Origin: Cyclina sinensis
Taxonomy: Eukaryota > Mollusca > Bivalvia > Venerida > Veneridae
Assembly (NCBI GenBank): GCA_012932295.1
Contig: JAAONU010000016.1
Location: forward strand, 41,819,241-41,883,240
Length of the DNA: 64,000 nt
Direction: 5' to 3'
The position numbers were made by a program, and so were the translations under genes. Positions 28,101 to 43,100 of this stretch are shown here, piece by piece (position 1 is the first letter of the stretch; each line of letters begins with the position of its first letter). The notes under the pieces are model-generated. The model searched no databases and had not been told where the DNA came from. It saw only the letters and a list, made by a program, of their open reading frames with translations.

Positions 28101-31100
28101 GGCTGTCACAGGTCAAACTGCTGGCGGAATTGCAATGAAACTTCACAGGAGTGATCAGTACCAGCCCTTGTTATGCATATCACCGGCACATTCTGCTTCG
28201 CTGCACAAAATGGCCACCAGAGGTAAAAATAGAAAAACCATGTCTGGCTTTCACTTTTTCCCCCCATTTTCATGACATTAAAAACAATTACTTTTTCCAC
28301 CAAGCTGATATTTTAGCACTTCAGGAAATAAGTGCTAATGACATAGTTCAACCCCGCAATACATGATACCAAGCTGTGTTCACTCATAGGCCAATACACC
28401 AAAACAACCAGTCTCCAAGAGGAGGTGTTGGCATCTTTGTCCACTTGGACTTTATGCGCATTGATACTTGTATGGCAGATATTGAATGTGTTTGTGTTCA
28501 TATAACATCTCCGTCGATATCTGTATTGAATGTTTCTAAACCTCCAAAACTTCACCTGCATTATTTCTGTGAACAGCTCAGTTTGATTCTTAGCAATTTA
28601 CCAACTTCACAAACAATTGTTCTTGGTGACTTTAATTCACCAGTGTCAGCTAATGAGCTCGAACAAACCATGACTAACTTCAATCAACTTATAACCACTC
28701 CCACTACAATTCGACAAACGCTGATTGATCACATATACTGTATTTACTCGATGTATTTAGTCCTGTATATAAACCATCATGTTTCTATTTGCATCTCTTA
28801 CATCATTGTCTTTATGAAAATTATGTATGTTTTCTTTCATATAACATGTCTTATGGCTCCCCTACACTTCCATTTAGCAGATCCTGCTCAGATTTTGTGG
28901 CACTATATTTAAGACTGTAAAAAAGTTATCAAACTGATCAGTAATATAAAGAATAAGTTACAACTACATAGTGTCTAATCTTTTTATCAGTTTTATGCCC
29001 GTCTGTCTGTCTATTCATCAGTCCTTGGATGGAGTCCATCCTTCAATTTTTTTATGTCCCAGCTGTAACTTTGTCATGAATGAAAGGATTCCCACATAAG
29101 ATGACACAAGTGTTCAGCAAATCAAGGTGATGTTTTGTGTGCAACACCAACGTCCCTGCGTCAAATATCAAGCTGATAGAGATCAAAAGTGCTCTGTCTG
29201 TATATATGCACACATTCATGTCTGAACTAATAGATATAGCAGTGATTTTTTTCACATTTTTGGGAAAGGTGGCAAGGCCCATCAGGAGGGGAAAATTAGT
29301 GGTTTTGGGGAAACAAAAACCAAATCAGCTAAGTTTCAAACAATCTGACTAATCTATTCAATTTTCATTGTTACAGAGTTGGTTAGAATTCAATAGTTGT
29401 TATTCAACTGAACATAAACAGATGTTCTTTAGTTTATTTTTTTTTATTAATTTTTTTTATAAAACAATATTTTATTTTAGGGGAAAATTGTTCTATATTT
29501 TGGGAGAAATATATACTTTTTCAGGTGGGGAATGGGGCCCAAATTTGGCCCCAAAAAGGCCTTAAAAAATCACTGTATAGCTACCCATTTGCCCAGTGTT
29601 CAAGTTTACATACTCTTACTGTTCATTTCAATATGTTACTGGTTTGAAGTTGAGGCTTCTTACAGTGGCATTTGTTACCTTATAGTGATAGTTCTATTTC
29701 ATAAAGAATTTGGAAAGAATTAGTGAAGTTACTGAAATAAACCCCAGTTTTCAGTTAATCATCTTTCTACTCCATGTTCAAGTTCTTGGAAACATCCTGA
29801 ACTGAATGTGTAACTATCAACACAGTCTGTATCTTACAAGGATGTTTTAGAGAAAATCTAATCACCTGTGTAATGAAAAAAAATTTAGAAGATTGTGATG
29901 TTAGGAAATTGGAATGATTGTGTTTGAATGATTGTGTGATTGTGGACAGACAAGTTTACGAAATTACTTGATAGAACTCACCCAAAATATCTGTTTTCTG
30001 TTACAGATATTTTTTTTATGTGGCTAAGTTTAGCCTGTAAGGTTACATGAGTTAAGGCTTGTGATGTTGTAAATCAACTTAAATGATATTTGATTTAAAT
30101 TTCTTTATCATAACAGAAGCTGAAATGTGTATTTTCACTTACATACTGCAGGACAGAATGGAAGTTGTGATACATTGTGCTAATTATTAATTTTCTGTTT
30201 CAGGTATGGCACAGGGGATATGTATGAGGGTTATTTCAAGGATGCTATGCGGCATGGACATGGTGTGTTCAGGAAAGGCAGGTACCTGAACAGTGCCTCA
30301 TTTGTGTATGTTGGCGAGTGGCTGTTTGATAAAAAACATGGATACGGAGTTATGGACGACATACTGAAAGGTAAGTGAATTTTGAATATTGTCCCAGTTA
30401 ACAATAGAAAGGCCTAAATTCTAACTGTTGGTTCCTATATGTAAGGAAGTTAAGGAAGCTGGCTTATAAAGTACTTTATTCTCTTTCTGATATAAGTTTG
30501 AGTCTCTCTACAAACATCCACCCACCTTCAGATGTGGCCATAGCCTCTGTGTTCAAAAGTAGTTATGCATTTACGAGCCAAAAAACTCGACCATGAATTA
30601 CCTGGAACAAAATGAAATGAATAGAATAATCTGATATGAAATTCAAGCAATATGTACATGGGGCTGTGATAGAATAAATGTAATTTGCTAGTTTGGGTTA
30701 TATACATTGTATTTTCATTGTTAAGGTTATGCATTTTCTTTACTAGGAGAGAAGTATATGGGAATGTGGCAAGAGGACAGTCGTCATGGTGATGGGGTTG
30801 TTGTCACATTGGATGGAATGTACTTTGAAGGCAACTTCCAACATGATAAACTTGTGGTCAGTTTTAACTACTGTGAATTTCAGTACCATATTAAAATGAT
30901 TTAATGTCTCTCGATAAGCTTGATATTTTCTAATGAAGAATTTAGATTTTTTTGTATTACTCTTGAATACAAGTTCCAGTGAGCATATACATGTACACTT
31001 CACATATGTTTACAGGGTCATGGTTTAATGTTGACAGATGACAACAGTTGTTATGAAGGAGAATTTGCTGGCATAACCATGCTACAAGGAAAGGTATAGT

Positions 31101-34100
31101 CTTGTTACATATAGTATTGTACATAAAAAAGGGTGAGTTCTGCTTGTGGCCTAGTGTAAGGGCAAAATTTCTTGAACAGGGCTGTTAGATTTAGCCTGTT
31201 GAACATTTTTACTGTTTGATGAAAGACATACTGGTATTTGTGCACGATTTTTGAACTTTTACCTCAGAACATTAATATTTTCTGCTGAATGTTGTTCAGC
31301 AACAGATCTTTTTGTAGTCACATTATTCATTTTATGGTATCTTGTGTTCTAGCAAAAGGTACAGAATGAACTGAAGTACGTGTTAATACTGTAATTTTGT
31401 TGATAAAGGCAATTTGTTCAATTATGTTCAGGTTGTGTATGAAGTCATTTCTTATCTTTACAGGGATGTCTAACATTTCCAAGTGGGGATAAGATAGAGG
31501 GTACATTCAGTGGAACATGGAACCAGGGCCTGAAAATATCTGGTACTTTCCTTAAAACACAGATGACAGCTTCTGTAGCCATGAAATACTCCTGGAACAG
31601 AGTTTCACTGGAAAGTGTGTCAAGGTATTTTTGTTAAATGATATTGACAGTTTGGAATGGAAATTGTACCATGCTTATTATTCACGGAAAAAAACAGTGC
31701 TAAACTCATGCCTTGTAAAACATACTGACAGTTATCTCAATGAGAGGATCATATACGAGTATAAAGTAAAATGCTTGTTAGCTCACCTGAGCAAAGGTCA
31801 GGTATAGCTTTTAGTATACTATTTTGTCCATTGTCCATCCGTCCTCCACAGTTGACTTTAAACAACAGCTCCTCCTATACCACTGTGTCAGTTGCAGTTA
31901 AACTTTACAGAAATGATGCTTGTATAGTCCTCTTTTAAATTTATGTAAAAAAATGGAATTCCAATCAGAAGTCTGGTTGCCAAACTCTAAAAATCTTCAT
32001 GTCTGAAACCACAAGGCCCTGAGCCTTAAGATTTGGTGTGTAGCATTGTCTAGTTGACCTGTACCAACCTTTAACAAAACTTGGGCCCTTGATCAAAATT
32101 GGCCCCATGCCAGGGGTCACTTGATCTTACAAAGAGTTAAAAAGGAAAAGTTTTTCAAAAAAATCTTCTTGTCTAAAACCTAAAAGCCTAGAGCTTACAT
32201 ATTTGGTTGATAGCATCATCTAGTGAAATATAAATGTAAATCGTGGTTGTGGGGTCAGAATTTGCCCAAGCCCAGGGGTCACTTGATTTTACATGAAGTC
32301 ATATAAGAAGAACTTCTTATACCTTCTTGTCAGAAACCATTAGGCCTTTAGTTTTAGATATTTTGTTTTACCATTGTCTAGTGGACCTCTGTCAGGTTAA
32401 TACAAATCACAGGCCCTGGATCAAAATTGGCCCTGCCTCAGTAGTCACTTTGGTTTTACATTTAGTTATATAGGTAGAAGTTTTAAAGAATGTGAAAGGC
32501 CTTGAACTTATAAGATACATATGGTTCAGCAATGCCCATTTTGACCAAGATATGGCAGGCAGATAGGCAGTCTTTGACTATTCTTTGCCAGCTCAACAGC
32601 TGGCCTCTTCAAAACAGGCCCTTATGGGATTCAAATCATGAACTCCCACTTCGTATGTGGATGCCTTAACCTTCAGACTATGCAGATGTTGACATGTTTT
32701 TAAAGTGGTTGTATAATAATTAAATATAACAATATTCTGTTGTTTTCTCTTAATTTTTGAAACTACATTGTATAAGTAATTATTTTAGTAAGAATTGTAA
32801 TTTGATAGTATTAGACTTTAAATATTTTATGCAAAAATAGTCTTTTATCAAGATAATTACTTTGTTTTTTAGCCTGTATGGTAAATTATGTGTGAAGCCT
32901 GATCGTAAATGGGAGGAGATATTCTACCAGTGTTTTAACAGTCTTCACTATAGTGGAGAAGGGGAACCAAACACAAATAAAGCCTGGGACCAGGTGGTGA
33001 CTTGTATTGTTACAGGGAAACAACTCTTGAAGGAAAAAGATAAGAGGTAGGGAGAATATTATGTTTGATCTGTATCTTAATGATACTATAAAATAAATAA
33101 GGGGATTTAATTTTGTTTCCAGTTTAAAGGGAAGACAAAAGGAGGATCAGTACTATTTTTCTTTAAGAAAAAATTATCTGTAAAGTTGTACATGTACCCA
33201 ATGAAGATATTTAAAAGAAAATATCTAAACAGGAAATAAGATTGGCCTCTTCCTGCAAATATTTCTTCAAAGTAGTAAGAATTATATCTCATTTCCAAAT
33301 TTAGTGAAACTCTTGTTTTTGATCAAAAGCGAACTTAAGATACATGTATATGCATGACCATAGCTTGAAACCAAGACTGGACTAAATATTAACCTAATTG
33401 TGAATGTACAGTTTTGAAATTTGTCTTAGTGTCAGAGGCTTTCATACATGTGTGTCAGTGACCTTTGCACTGGTTACAAAACCTACATTACCATAGCATC
33501 ACCTTGTTTATCAGTAAACTGTTACAAGAATAAACACAGTCTGTTATATTTTCACCCATTTTATTTTACAGTCATATGTCATCTAAGCAGAAACTAGAGT
33601 TGAGTAACTTAGAACAGCTAGAGAAGGTACCAACACACAACGTAGATATTCTCACCATAGAACACCACTCCCAGATTGCAGAATACCTGAAAAAGGTTAA
33701 TAATTCTACTTTCATATTCTTGGGCTGTCCTTTGAACAAATGTATTTTGCTTGATAGTGGTAAACATTTCAGCCGTATTTTTTACATATTTAGGATTTTC
33801 GTTTTTTTATACAAAACATACAACAAACCAAGTTGTTGTCCTTTCTTGCATATAAGACGCATTCTTGTACAAGTCACACCTAAAATGGAATGACAGTCCG
33901 ATTAACCTGTTTGTCATGTTAGTCATATCACATTATGGATCAATTCTAGCTCTGTAATTTAGCAGGCAGTGAAGTTCATTTGAATGAAAAGAACATATGT
34001 ATGTCTTCTGAAACATTGAACTTACTGAGTCTACTGTAACTGTAATTTCTATTTTATCTAGTTGTCTAGTCTAGTGGTTTTTACAAATCTCTCAGTCATT

Positions 34101-37100
34101 TATATTTTCTCAATAAAGCTGGATTTATGAGTTTTAAAAGAGTTTTTAAATAAACAGTGCTGTATAGCCATGAATGATTAATAATATAAGAATATATAAA
34201 AATATATTTTATTACTAAAACTGCTTGTATAACTATACAAAAGGTCACTTATTTTCAGGCATTTGAGTCCAAAGCTCATCCACTTGGCAAGTTAATGGAG
34301 GAGCTGGTGGATGTGTTTAGAGCAGCTTATATAGGGATCGGAGCTCACCCACGCCTGCTATATCATGCGGAACAGGAACTGGACTCGTACATCGGGAGAA
34401 TCTACAGTGTGATCAGGTAAATAGATGAATGGATGTTATATACAGTAAAGTATGCAAGGTGAGATTTGGAATACTCTCGTAACACTATTAAGCAAATAGC
34501 AATAGAACAAAATTGCAGTGTTCTACAAAAACATTCTTTATTCCATTCTGAATGTTTTATAAGGAACAAAAAAATGTTGTACAGCAAAATATGAAAATTA
34601 TCAAGTTCACTGCTGATTATTGGCAATCCTTTTTGACTGTTTTATTATGTTCGACAGTGTGTGTCTGATGATGAGCTGTTAAAGCAAGGCCCAAGGTTTT
34701 AATTCCAATCAGTATAGAAGGTGATTACATAAAATGTTTGGTGATGCACTTGCCTTATCCTGCCTTACTGTTAAGGGTTATGAAATGATAAGGTTTTCTT
34801 ACATTGAAATCACAAGGTATGGAGAGAAAGTACTTTTCGGAAGTGTAGGAAAACTTGGAACTATTAGAGTGGACCATATTTTCTTTATACAAAATAAAAA
34901 AAGTACAAAATATTAAAACATTTTGAGACACAGACAAATCTTTTTGATTAGAAGCAGTAATATTTATCATGATTATATTTTTTCACATACTCGGAGTTGA
35001 CCATATAGTTGAGATTACATTTTGGATATCTATTTGATTAATAGCTATACAGATCTAAGTATGATATTGCCTTGGCAATTTTTATCAGTATAAATATCCT
35101 GTATTTCAGAATTTTATTCCCAGAACTTCCAGTGAAAGGTGACCCCAGTTATGTCTACCATGAGAGTCAGAGGCGTGCCAGTACTCCTATAAGAGAGAAT
35201 ATGGGCTTTATACAGAGACAGATATCAGAGGTGGATGAAGAAATACCCAAGTAGGTTACCTTTGAGGTGCAAGCTGTAAAGCTCTATTTTAAACCCACAA
35301 AACGAAATTTGGGGGTATATAGGAGTCACCCGGTGGTTGGTCAGTCGGGTGGTCAGTAGGTCTGTTCCTTGTCCAGAGCATAACTTGAAAACTAATGGTT
35401 GGAATTCAATGCAGCTTCATACAATAGTCAAGCACAAAGAGAGGAAGTGCAGTGTTTAAGAATCATAACTCCATCTTCACTATTTGCAGAGTTATTGCCC
35501 TTTATTGGTTTTCCTTGTCCGGAGCATAACTTGAAAACTAATGGTTGGAATTCAGTGCAACTTCATGAAATGGTCAAGCACTATGAGAGGCAGTGCAGTT
35601 TTCAACAATCATAACTCAATCTTCACTATTTGCAGAGTTTTTGCCCTTTCTTGGTTTTCCTTGTCCGGAGTATAACTTGAAAACTACTGTTGGAATTCAA
35701 GGCAACTTCATACAATGGTCAAGCACAATGAAAGGAAGTGCAACATACACGAGCCATAACTCCATCTTCACTATTTGCAGAGTTATTGACCTTTGTCAAT
35801 TTTCCATGTCTTGAGCATAATTTGAAAACTACTGGTTGGAATTCATTGCAACATCATACAATAGTCAAGCACAATTAGTGGATGTGCAATGTTCAAGAGC
35901 TGTAACTCCATCTTCACTGTTCGCAGAGTTATTACCCTTTGTTCGATTTCCTTGTCCAGAGCATAACTTGAAAGCTACTGGTTGAAATTCAACGCAACTT
36001 CAAACAGTGGTCAAGGACAATTAGAGAAAGTGCAGTATTCAAGAATCATAACTTTATCTTCACTATTTGCAGAGTTATTGACCTTTGTCCATTTTCCTTG
36101 TCTGGAGCATAACTTGAAAACTACTGGTTGAAATTCAGTGCAAACTCATACATTGGTCAAGCACAATGAGAGAAAGTGCAGTGTTTAAGAATCATAACTT
36201 TGTCTTCTATATTTGCAGAGTAATTGCCCTTTGTTTGTTTTCCTTGTCCAGAGCATGACTTGAAAACTACTGGTTGGAATTCAATGCAACTTCATACAGT
36301 GATCAAGCACAATGACAGGAAGTGCAATGTTTAAGAGCTATAACTCCATCTTCACTATTTGCAGAGTTATTGCCCCATTGTTGGATTTCCTTGTCCAGAG
36401 CGTAACTTGAAAACAAATGGTTGGAATTCATTGCAACATCATACAGTAGTCAAGCACAATTAGTGGATGTGCAATGTTCAAGAGCTGTAACTCTTTCTTC
36501 ACTATTTGCACAGTTATTGCCCTTTGTTGGTTTTCCTTGTCTGGAGCATAACTTGAAAACTACTGGTTGGAATTCAGTGCAACTTCATACAATGGTCAAG
36601 CACAATTAGAGGAAGTGCAGTGTATAAGAGCTATTAATCCATCTTCAGTGTTTGCACAGTTATTGCCCTTTGTTGGTTTTCCTTGTCTGGAGCATAACTT
36701 GAAAACAAATGGTTGGAATTCAGTGCAACTTCATACAATGGTCAAGCAAAATGACAGGAAATGCAGTGTGCAAGAACCACAACTATCTTTAATTGCCCAC
36801 AACCATAACTCTATTTCAATTCTTTTACAAAGTATTCTGTTACTTATAACTTCCTCAGTTCCGAAGCAGTCTTGCAGGGGTATTAATCACATTTAGTGAT
36901 AGCTCTAGTTACATATGATTTATAATTAAGCTTTACCTGGCATTATGATAATAGAACTTAATTAGTGCCTGATTCATTTTGAGACTTGATAAAAAAATAG
37001 CACTGTGATGATGGAGTACTGTTGGAAAGCAATTTCAGCGGAAAATATTAACTTCAGGGTTTTTTATTATATTATACTTTTATTCAAAAAAATATTTAAT

Positions 37101-40100
37101 TTGACACTTGTTTTTCAAAAAAAGTCTCCCGTTACAGTGAGTGCTGGTCTGAGGCACTGAAAGATTTATTGAACCTAGTTGAAACAAGTTGTCAAAGTTT
37201 GTGTTGTCGGTGTTGAATGAATTAGTTTAGACAAAATTGTATGAAAAACTTCACCATCCTCTTGTGAGAAAGTTGTGGATGGTCTAGCACTGGTCTTGAA
37301 AAACAGTGGTTAGTTTAACTGCCTGTCTGTTATGACTTTGACATTTTTGGTTGTTAATCTCTGCTAGATCAGACCAAACTTCTATCATTTGTTATATAAC
37401 CTGAACCAGTTAAAATTTGTACATACACGCTGTTCCTTTCAGAGAAGTTGTGTCAGCAGCAGGTCTGTTACAGCCTATCCTCCTGCCAAAGATCTACCCT
37501 GCATTATTTGACCTTTATGCACTGTTTAGTGACAGGGAAGATGAGAAATACTGGGAGAGAATTACGAAACTGAACAAACAAGGCGACATGTCACTGATGG
37601 CTTACCTCGGTATAGACCAGTATGTACCTACATTACTCAGAGCTTTTTGAGGTTTTCTAGGTGTGGAAATCAGCTGCTTGAAATATTTTAAATCATTAAA
37701 GTTTAGACAGATGCGGAGGACTACAGAAATGAGCCATTGTATAGGCAGATTTCTTGCTTCTCAGACAAACTTCTTGAAGATCTTACACTAGAACAAAAAC
37801 AGATTTTTAGCCGTCATTAAAAATGCTTTATATAAAGTCTTAGTAGTTTATGTACAAGTATGTGTTTGGGGTAAACAGTACATTTTTTTTTTATTTTCTC
37901 AGGAGCTTCTGGTGTCTTGATGAATCAATGTTCCAAGACAAGAAAGTGGTAAATATCTATATTTGCTTCTGACGTAATCTAGCTCTGAAACAGTTTTCAA
38001 GAAGTCTGTGCCACTACTCGCCACTACACGCTACTGTATGGCTTTCAGCATAGGCTTGTAAGGTTTCCTCATAGGGTTTAAAAATACTCATTTTCTGACG
38101 TCTTCAGGATTATGTATGTTTCAAACAAAACACAAACAAGCTATTTCAAAAGAATACATATTTGGTTTTAATGATTTGTAATTGTATGAAATTACATTAG
38201 TGATTACATTACATTAGTAATGTTCTTGCAAAAGTTGGGGTACAAAATAAAAAGCAAATTCAGGAAAAAAAATGGACAGGTCAGGTCAAAGAATCATGTT
38301 TCAGTTATATTTAATTTGGAACTATTTTATCAAATGATAAAGAAATACTTGTTTGTATTACAAGTCTGATTCAGTACTTGAGTTATAATAACAAGTTTTA
38401 ATTTAAATGCACACATATGCAAAAAATTAATCTGTTCGAGGTATTGGAATTAGTTCACTTATTTAAATCCATAATTTTGTTGTTATCATTTAGTATTTAT
38501 CACAGATGGATGGTCATGGGTTTGAGTCCTGCTACTGACGATAACCATTTTTGTGAAAAAGTTGGCAGTTTCCTATGGATTCTCTATTCTATTTGAGCTT
38601 ATTTATCGTCGGTACCAATTGCCCATATGACCAACACTCCCTGAAGAGATTAGTTATTTTATATTGTGGGGGTAGTGCAAGATACAGAAAGCATCCCATA
38701 TCAGAGACACCCCTGGTTCTTTTGCATGTTCCGTATATAGCACTGATACATGGGACATCGGTTTGTTAGTGGAAGAGCTGGGGATCGTATTCAGGACCCC
38801 TGGTTTACCAGTCCAGCGCATTACCACTGGACCACTAATCAGCTCCATTTTTCCTATAGAGAATAGGAGACTAGTACATGTATTTGTCCTTTCAAGGAAC
38901 AGTGGTTTGGAAACTGTCTGCCTGATGTGACTGATTGTTTTAGGGCATTAAACTCTGTTAAAATAAACTTATATATTTAAAGTAGAAGTGCATTGTCAGT
39001 TTTATAGATACAATGTGCTTTTATTGCTTTCAGAGGATTTCATCTATAAAAGACCACAGTTATTCTAGAGCTGTAGATGTATTGCAACATATCAGGTAAA
39101 CAGCTTTAATGCAGACATAAGTTTAAGATGGGGACTATTGTTTTGCATATAAGCCAATAGTTATGAGGCCCCAAAAAATTGAGCAGGGTAACATTTATGC
39201 GTTGCATTTTTATATGACTGAAAGGAGCATATTATGTTATTGTCAGTCTGTCTGTCCATCCATCTGTTAGCAATTACACTCTGTAACTCAACAACCATTT
39301 GTCATAGAGACTTCAAAATTCATATAATGGTTGCACACATTGAGTGATTGACCCTCAAACATGGTCCTGGGCATGCGTCCTTCCATCTGTCGGTCCATCC
39401 GTCTGTGAGCAATATGGTTTCTGGAGGATAACTTGAGTAACTCTTTGGCCTACAGTCGTTTAACTTAATTATTGCCCACATTGAGTGGATGACTTCTATT
39501 GATTTTGGAGTCAGTAGCTCAAAGGTTGAGGTCACAGTGACCTTAACATTGAAAACCATTTCTGCCATGTAACTTGACAACCTTTTGTTATAGAGACTTC
39601 AAACTTCATATCATGATTGCACACATTGAGTGGATGACACCTATACATTTTGGGGTCAGTATGTCAAAGGTCAAGGTCACAGTGACTTAAATGTTTAGAA
39701 TCATTTGCACTGTGTAACTCAACCACCATTTGTCATAGAGACTTCAAAATTCATGTAATGGTTGCACAAATTGAGTGAATGACCCCCATTGATATAGGTC
39801 AGAGGTCAAGGTCAAAGTGACTTTAGCACTGATTACTATTTCCGCTGTAAAACTTTATAACCATTTGTCATACAGACTTCAAACTTCATGTGATGATTGA
39901 TTACATTGAGAAAATGACCCCCTTACATCTTAGGATCAGTAGGTCAGATGTCAAGGTCACAATGACCAAAACACTGAAAAGCATTTCTGCTGTATAACTT
40001 TTCAACTACTTCCCATACAGACTTCAAACTTCTTAGGATGATTGCCATCATTGATTACATGACCCCAATACTTTTAGGGATAAGTGCATAAAAGGTCAAG

Positions 40101-43100
40101 GTGACAATCATCTAACCAATCAATATTTCTGCACTATAACTTGATTACCATGCATCACAGCATGAACAACTTCTGAAAGATTGACATTCATACAAATTAT
40201 AAAACCTAAAATTCAGATATGATAAAGATCTATAATTCGCTAAAATTAAAATTTTAAAATGTTAAAAAAGCAAAATATTGTAAATCAAAAACAAAAAATT
40301 CAAAATTTAAAGCAAATCATTAAATTCCAAAGCCTAAGGTTTCCTCCCCTTTATCACAGATACATCATACTTAGAAAAAACACCCTTCAAGCATATAATG
40401 CTCTGCCCAGCGGTGCTCTTGTTCTTTTTGGTTTTTGATGTATATCAGTTCCTTTTTACATTCAGGAATATGAAAACAATTGAGACAAATCAGATCACAA
40501 GACTTTAGATGCTTATTCTCAAATGATTATTGAGAAATTATTCTTACATTTTGACAATAGCCAAAGCTTTTTGAAAAATTTGTATGCTAAGACTTTCTGC
40601 TAGGGCACAGGAGAGGCTGCTGTTTTCCCAGCAAAGATTTGACCTTTTATTCTGCTTTCTAGCCATTCTTCGGGCTGCTTTATAACAACATGTAAATAAC
40701 TGTAGGTTTTCGATTTTTGTCTTGTACTGTAACAAATGGAGTTGTGTTAAAATTCATACAGATGTATTCAATATTGAAATCTTGCTTTCTGTTTCCAGTA
40801 CAGCATTTTGTCCCCATGACAAGCTTGAAGTAATCCAAAGAACATTTCTGGCAATAACACAGGTAAATCATTAGCAGTGTTTTGATACATGTTTATAGAT
40901 AGTTTGAAAGTTTATGGATGGATGATTGTGAGCAAACAATAGAAAGATTAGATTTGCAGCCTCAGGCCCTGTGACAATAAAACTTCTAGAACATGCGCCT
41001 GCCTTAAACTGATACTCTGTGTTCAGATTTAAATGCATAAAACTCGTGGGTTTTCCTTATTTTACACAAAACTTTTGTATTGGACAAGAAGCAAAAAAGC
41101 TTACTGGTAGAGAGATGTATTAAATGTAGAAGTTATTTGATTTTCAGTACAAGTTTCTCAGCAAGTAAAATTTCTTTCATTCACTTAATGAGTTTAGCAA
41201 GGGAAGTTACATCATCACAGGGCAAGATTTATTTTCAGAATAATACTTTTATAGCTCATCTGAGCATAAAGTGCTGAAGGGTGAGCTTTTGGGATCATTG
41301 ATAGTCTGGTGTTTGTCGGCAGGCATCGGGCATCGTGCATTGTCAACAATTTCAACTTCTCCTCCTATACCACTGAGTCAACTTTGATGACACTTGCCTA
41401 CATGAAGGCTTATATATGGAAGAACTTAAAAAATCTTCTTGTCTGAATCAACAAGGCCTAGAACTTAGATATATTTTTCAGCTAGAGGTCCTCTTCTAAG
41501 CTTGTTCTGATTATCTTGCTGGGGACAAATTGGCCCCTACCCGAGGATCTTGTGTAAAATATTGAATCCTTGAAAATCTTCTTATGATACATTGTAAATT
41601 TTAGCCTTAAAGTTTTTGCCTGGAGCATTATCTTGAAGTCCTCTACTAAGATTGTTCAGATTATACCCCTGGCGTCATTAATAGCCCTGCTCTGGGGGTC
41701 TTCTGATTTTACATAGGCTTGTATCAGGAAAAACCTTCAGAAAATATTCTTGTCTGAAACCACAAGGCCTAGAGCTTAGATATTTAGCACTGAGCACTGG
41801 CTAGAGGACCTCTACCAAGATTGTTCAAAATTTGCCACTGGGATCAATATTGGCTCTGCTCTTAGGGTCACTTGATTTTATATAGGCTACTTTAGAGAAG
41901 TCTTAAAAAATCTTCTTATCTGAAACCACAAGGCCTAGAATTTAGATATTTTGTACTGAGCATCAGCTTGAGGTCCTCTACCAAGTGCTCAAATTTTGTC
42001 CTAAGGTCAAAGTTAGCCCTGCCCTGGGGGTCTCTTGATTTTACAAAGGCTGTTAGAGGTCCTGTACCAAGCTTGTTCAAATTATGTTCCTGGTGTCAAA
42101 ATTTGTCACTCCTGGGGGTGGGGGGAGGGGGTCCTATTTGTGTAAAATATTGAATCTTTGTTTGATATGTTGTAAATTTTAGACCTAAGATTTTTTGCAT
42201 GGAGCATCATCTGGAGGTCCTCTACTAAGACTATTCAAATAATGCTCCTTGAACCATTGAAAGCCCTGCCCTGGGGGGTCACTTGATTTTAGATAAGCTT
42301 ATATAGGGAAGACTTTAAAAAATATTCTTGTTTGAAACCACAAGCTTAGACATTTTGTACTCTGCACAAGCTAGAGAACCTCTACCAAGTGTGTTCAAAA
42401 TATGCCCCTATAATCAATATTGTCCCCTCCTTGGGGTCACTTGATTTTACATAGGCTTATTGTGAAGTCTTAAATAATCTTCTTGTCGGAAACCACAAAA
42501 CCTAGAACGCGCCAAGTTTGCTCAAATTATGTCCCTGAGGTAAAAATTGGGGTTGCCCAAGGGTCACTTGGTTTTACACAGACTTTGCTAGGGAAGACTT
42601 AAAACATCTTCTAGATGTAGAACATAGATATTATGCACTGAGCATCAGCTAGAGGTCCTCTACCAACTTTCAAATTATGTCCCTGGGGTCAAATTGGCCC
42701 TCTCTGGGGGTCCTATTTGTGTAAAATATTGAATCATTGAAAATCTTCTTGTGAGAATCAGTTAGCTGTAGACCTTAGATATTTGGTAAGTAGCATTTAT
42801 AGTTAACATCTACAAAGATTGTTGTAATTATTTCACTAGGGTGAACATTGACCCAGTCCAGGTGTCACTTGTTTCACATTGTTTTACATTGAGTTTGTGT
42901 AGGAAATACTTTAAAATCTATTTGTCTGAAACTGTATGCCCAAGAGCTTAGATATTTTTTATGTAGAATTGTATAGTTCAAATAATGTCCCTGAGGTCAA
43001 AATTGGCCCAGCCGGGGGGTCCTATTAGTATGAAATTTAAGATCTTTGAAAATCTTCAATTCAGAAACTGTAATCTTGCTTTCTGATGTTTGCTCAACAG

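Noticed and set aside
35399..36896. Series of similar plus-strand frames
   Set aside because: All are readings of the 146-bp core repeat; the shared peptide phrases mirror the DNA repeat and stops interrupt them.
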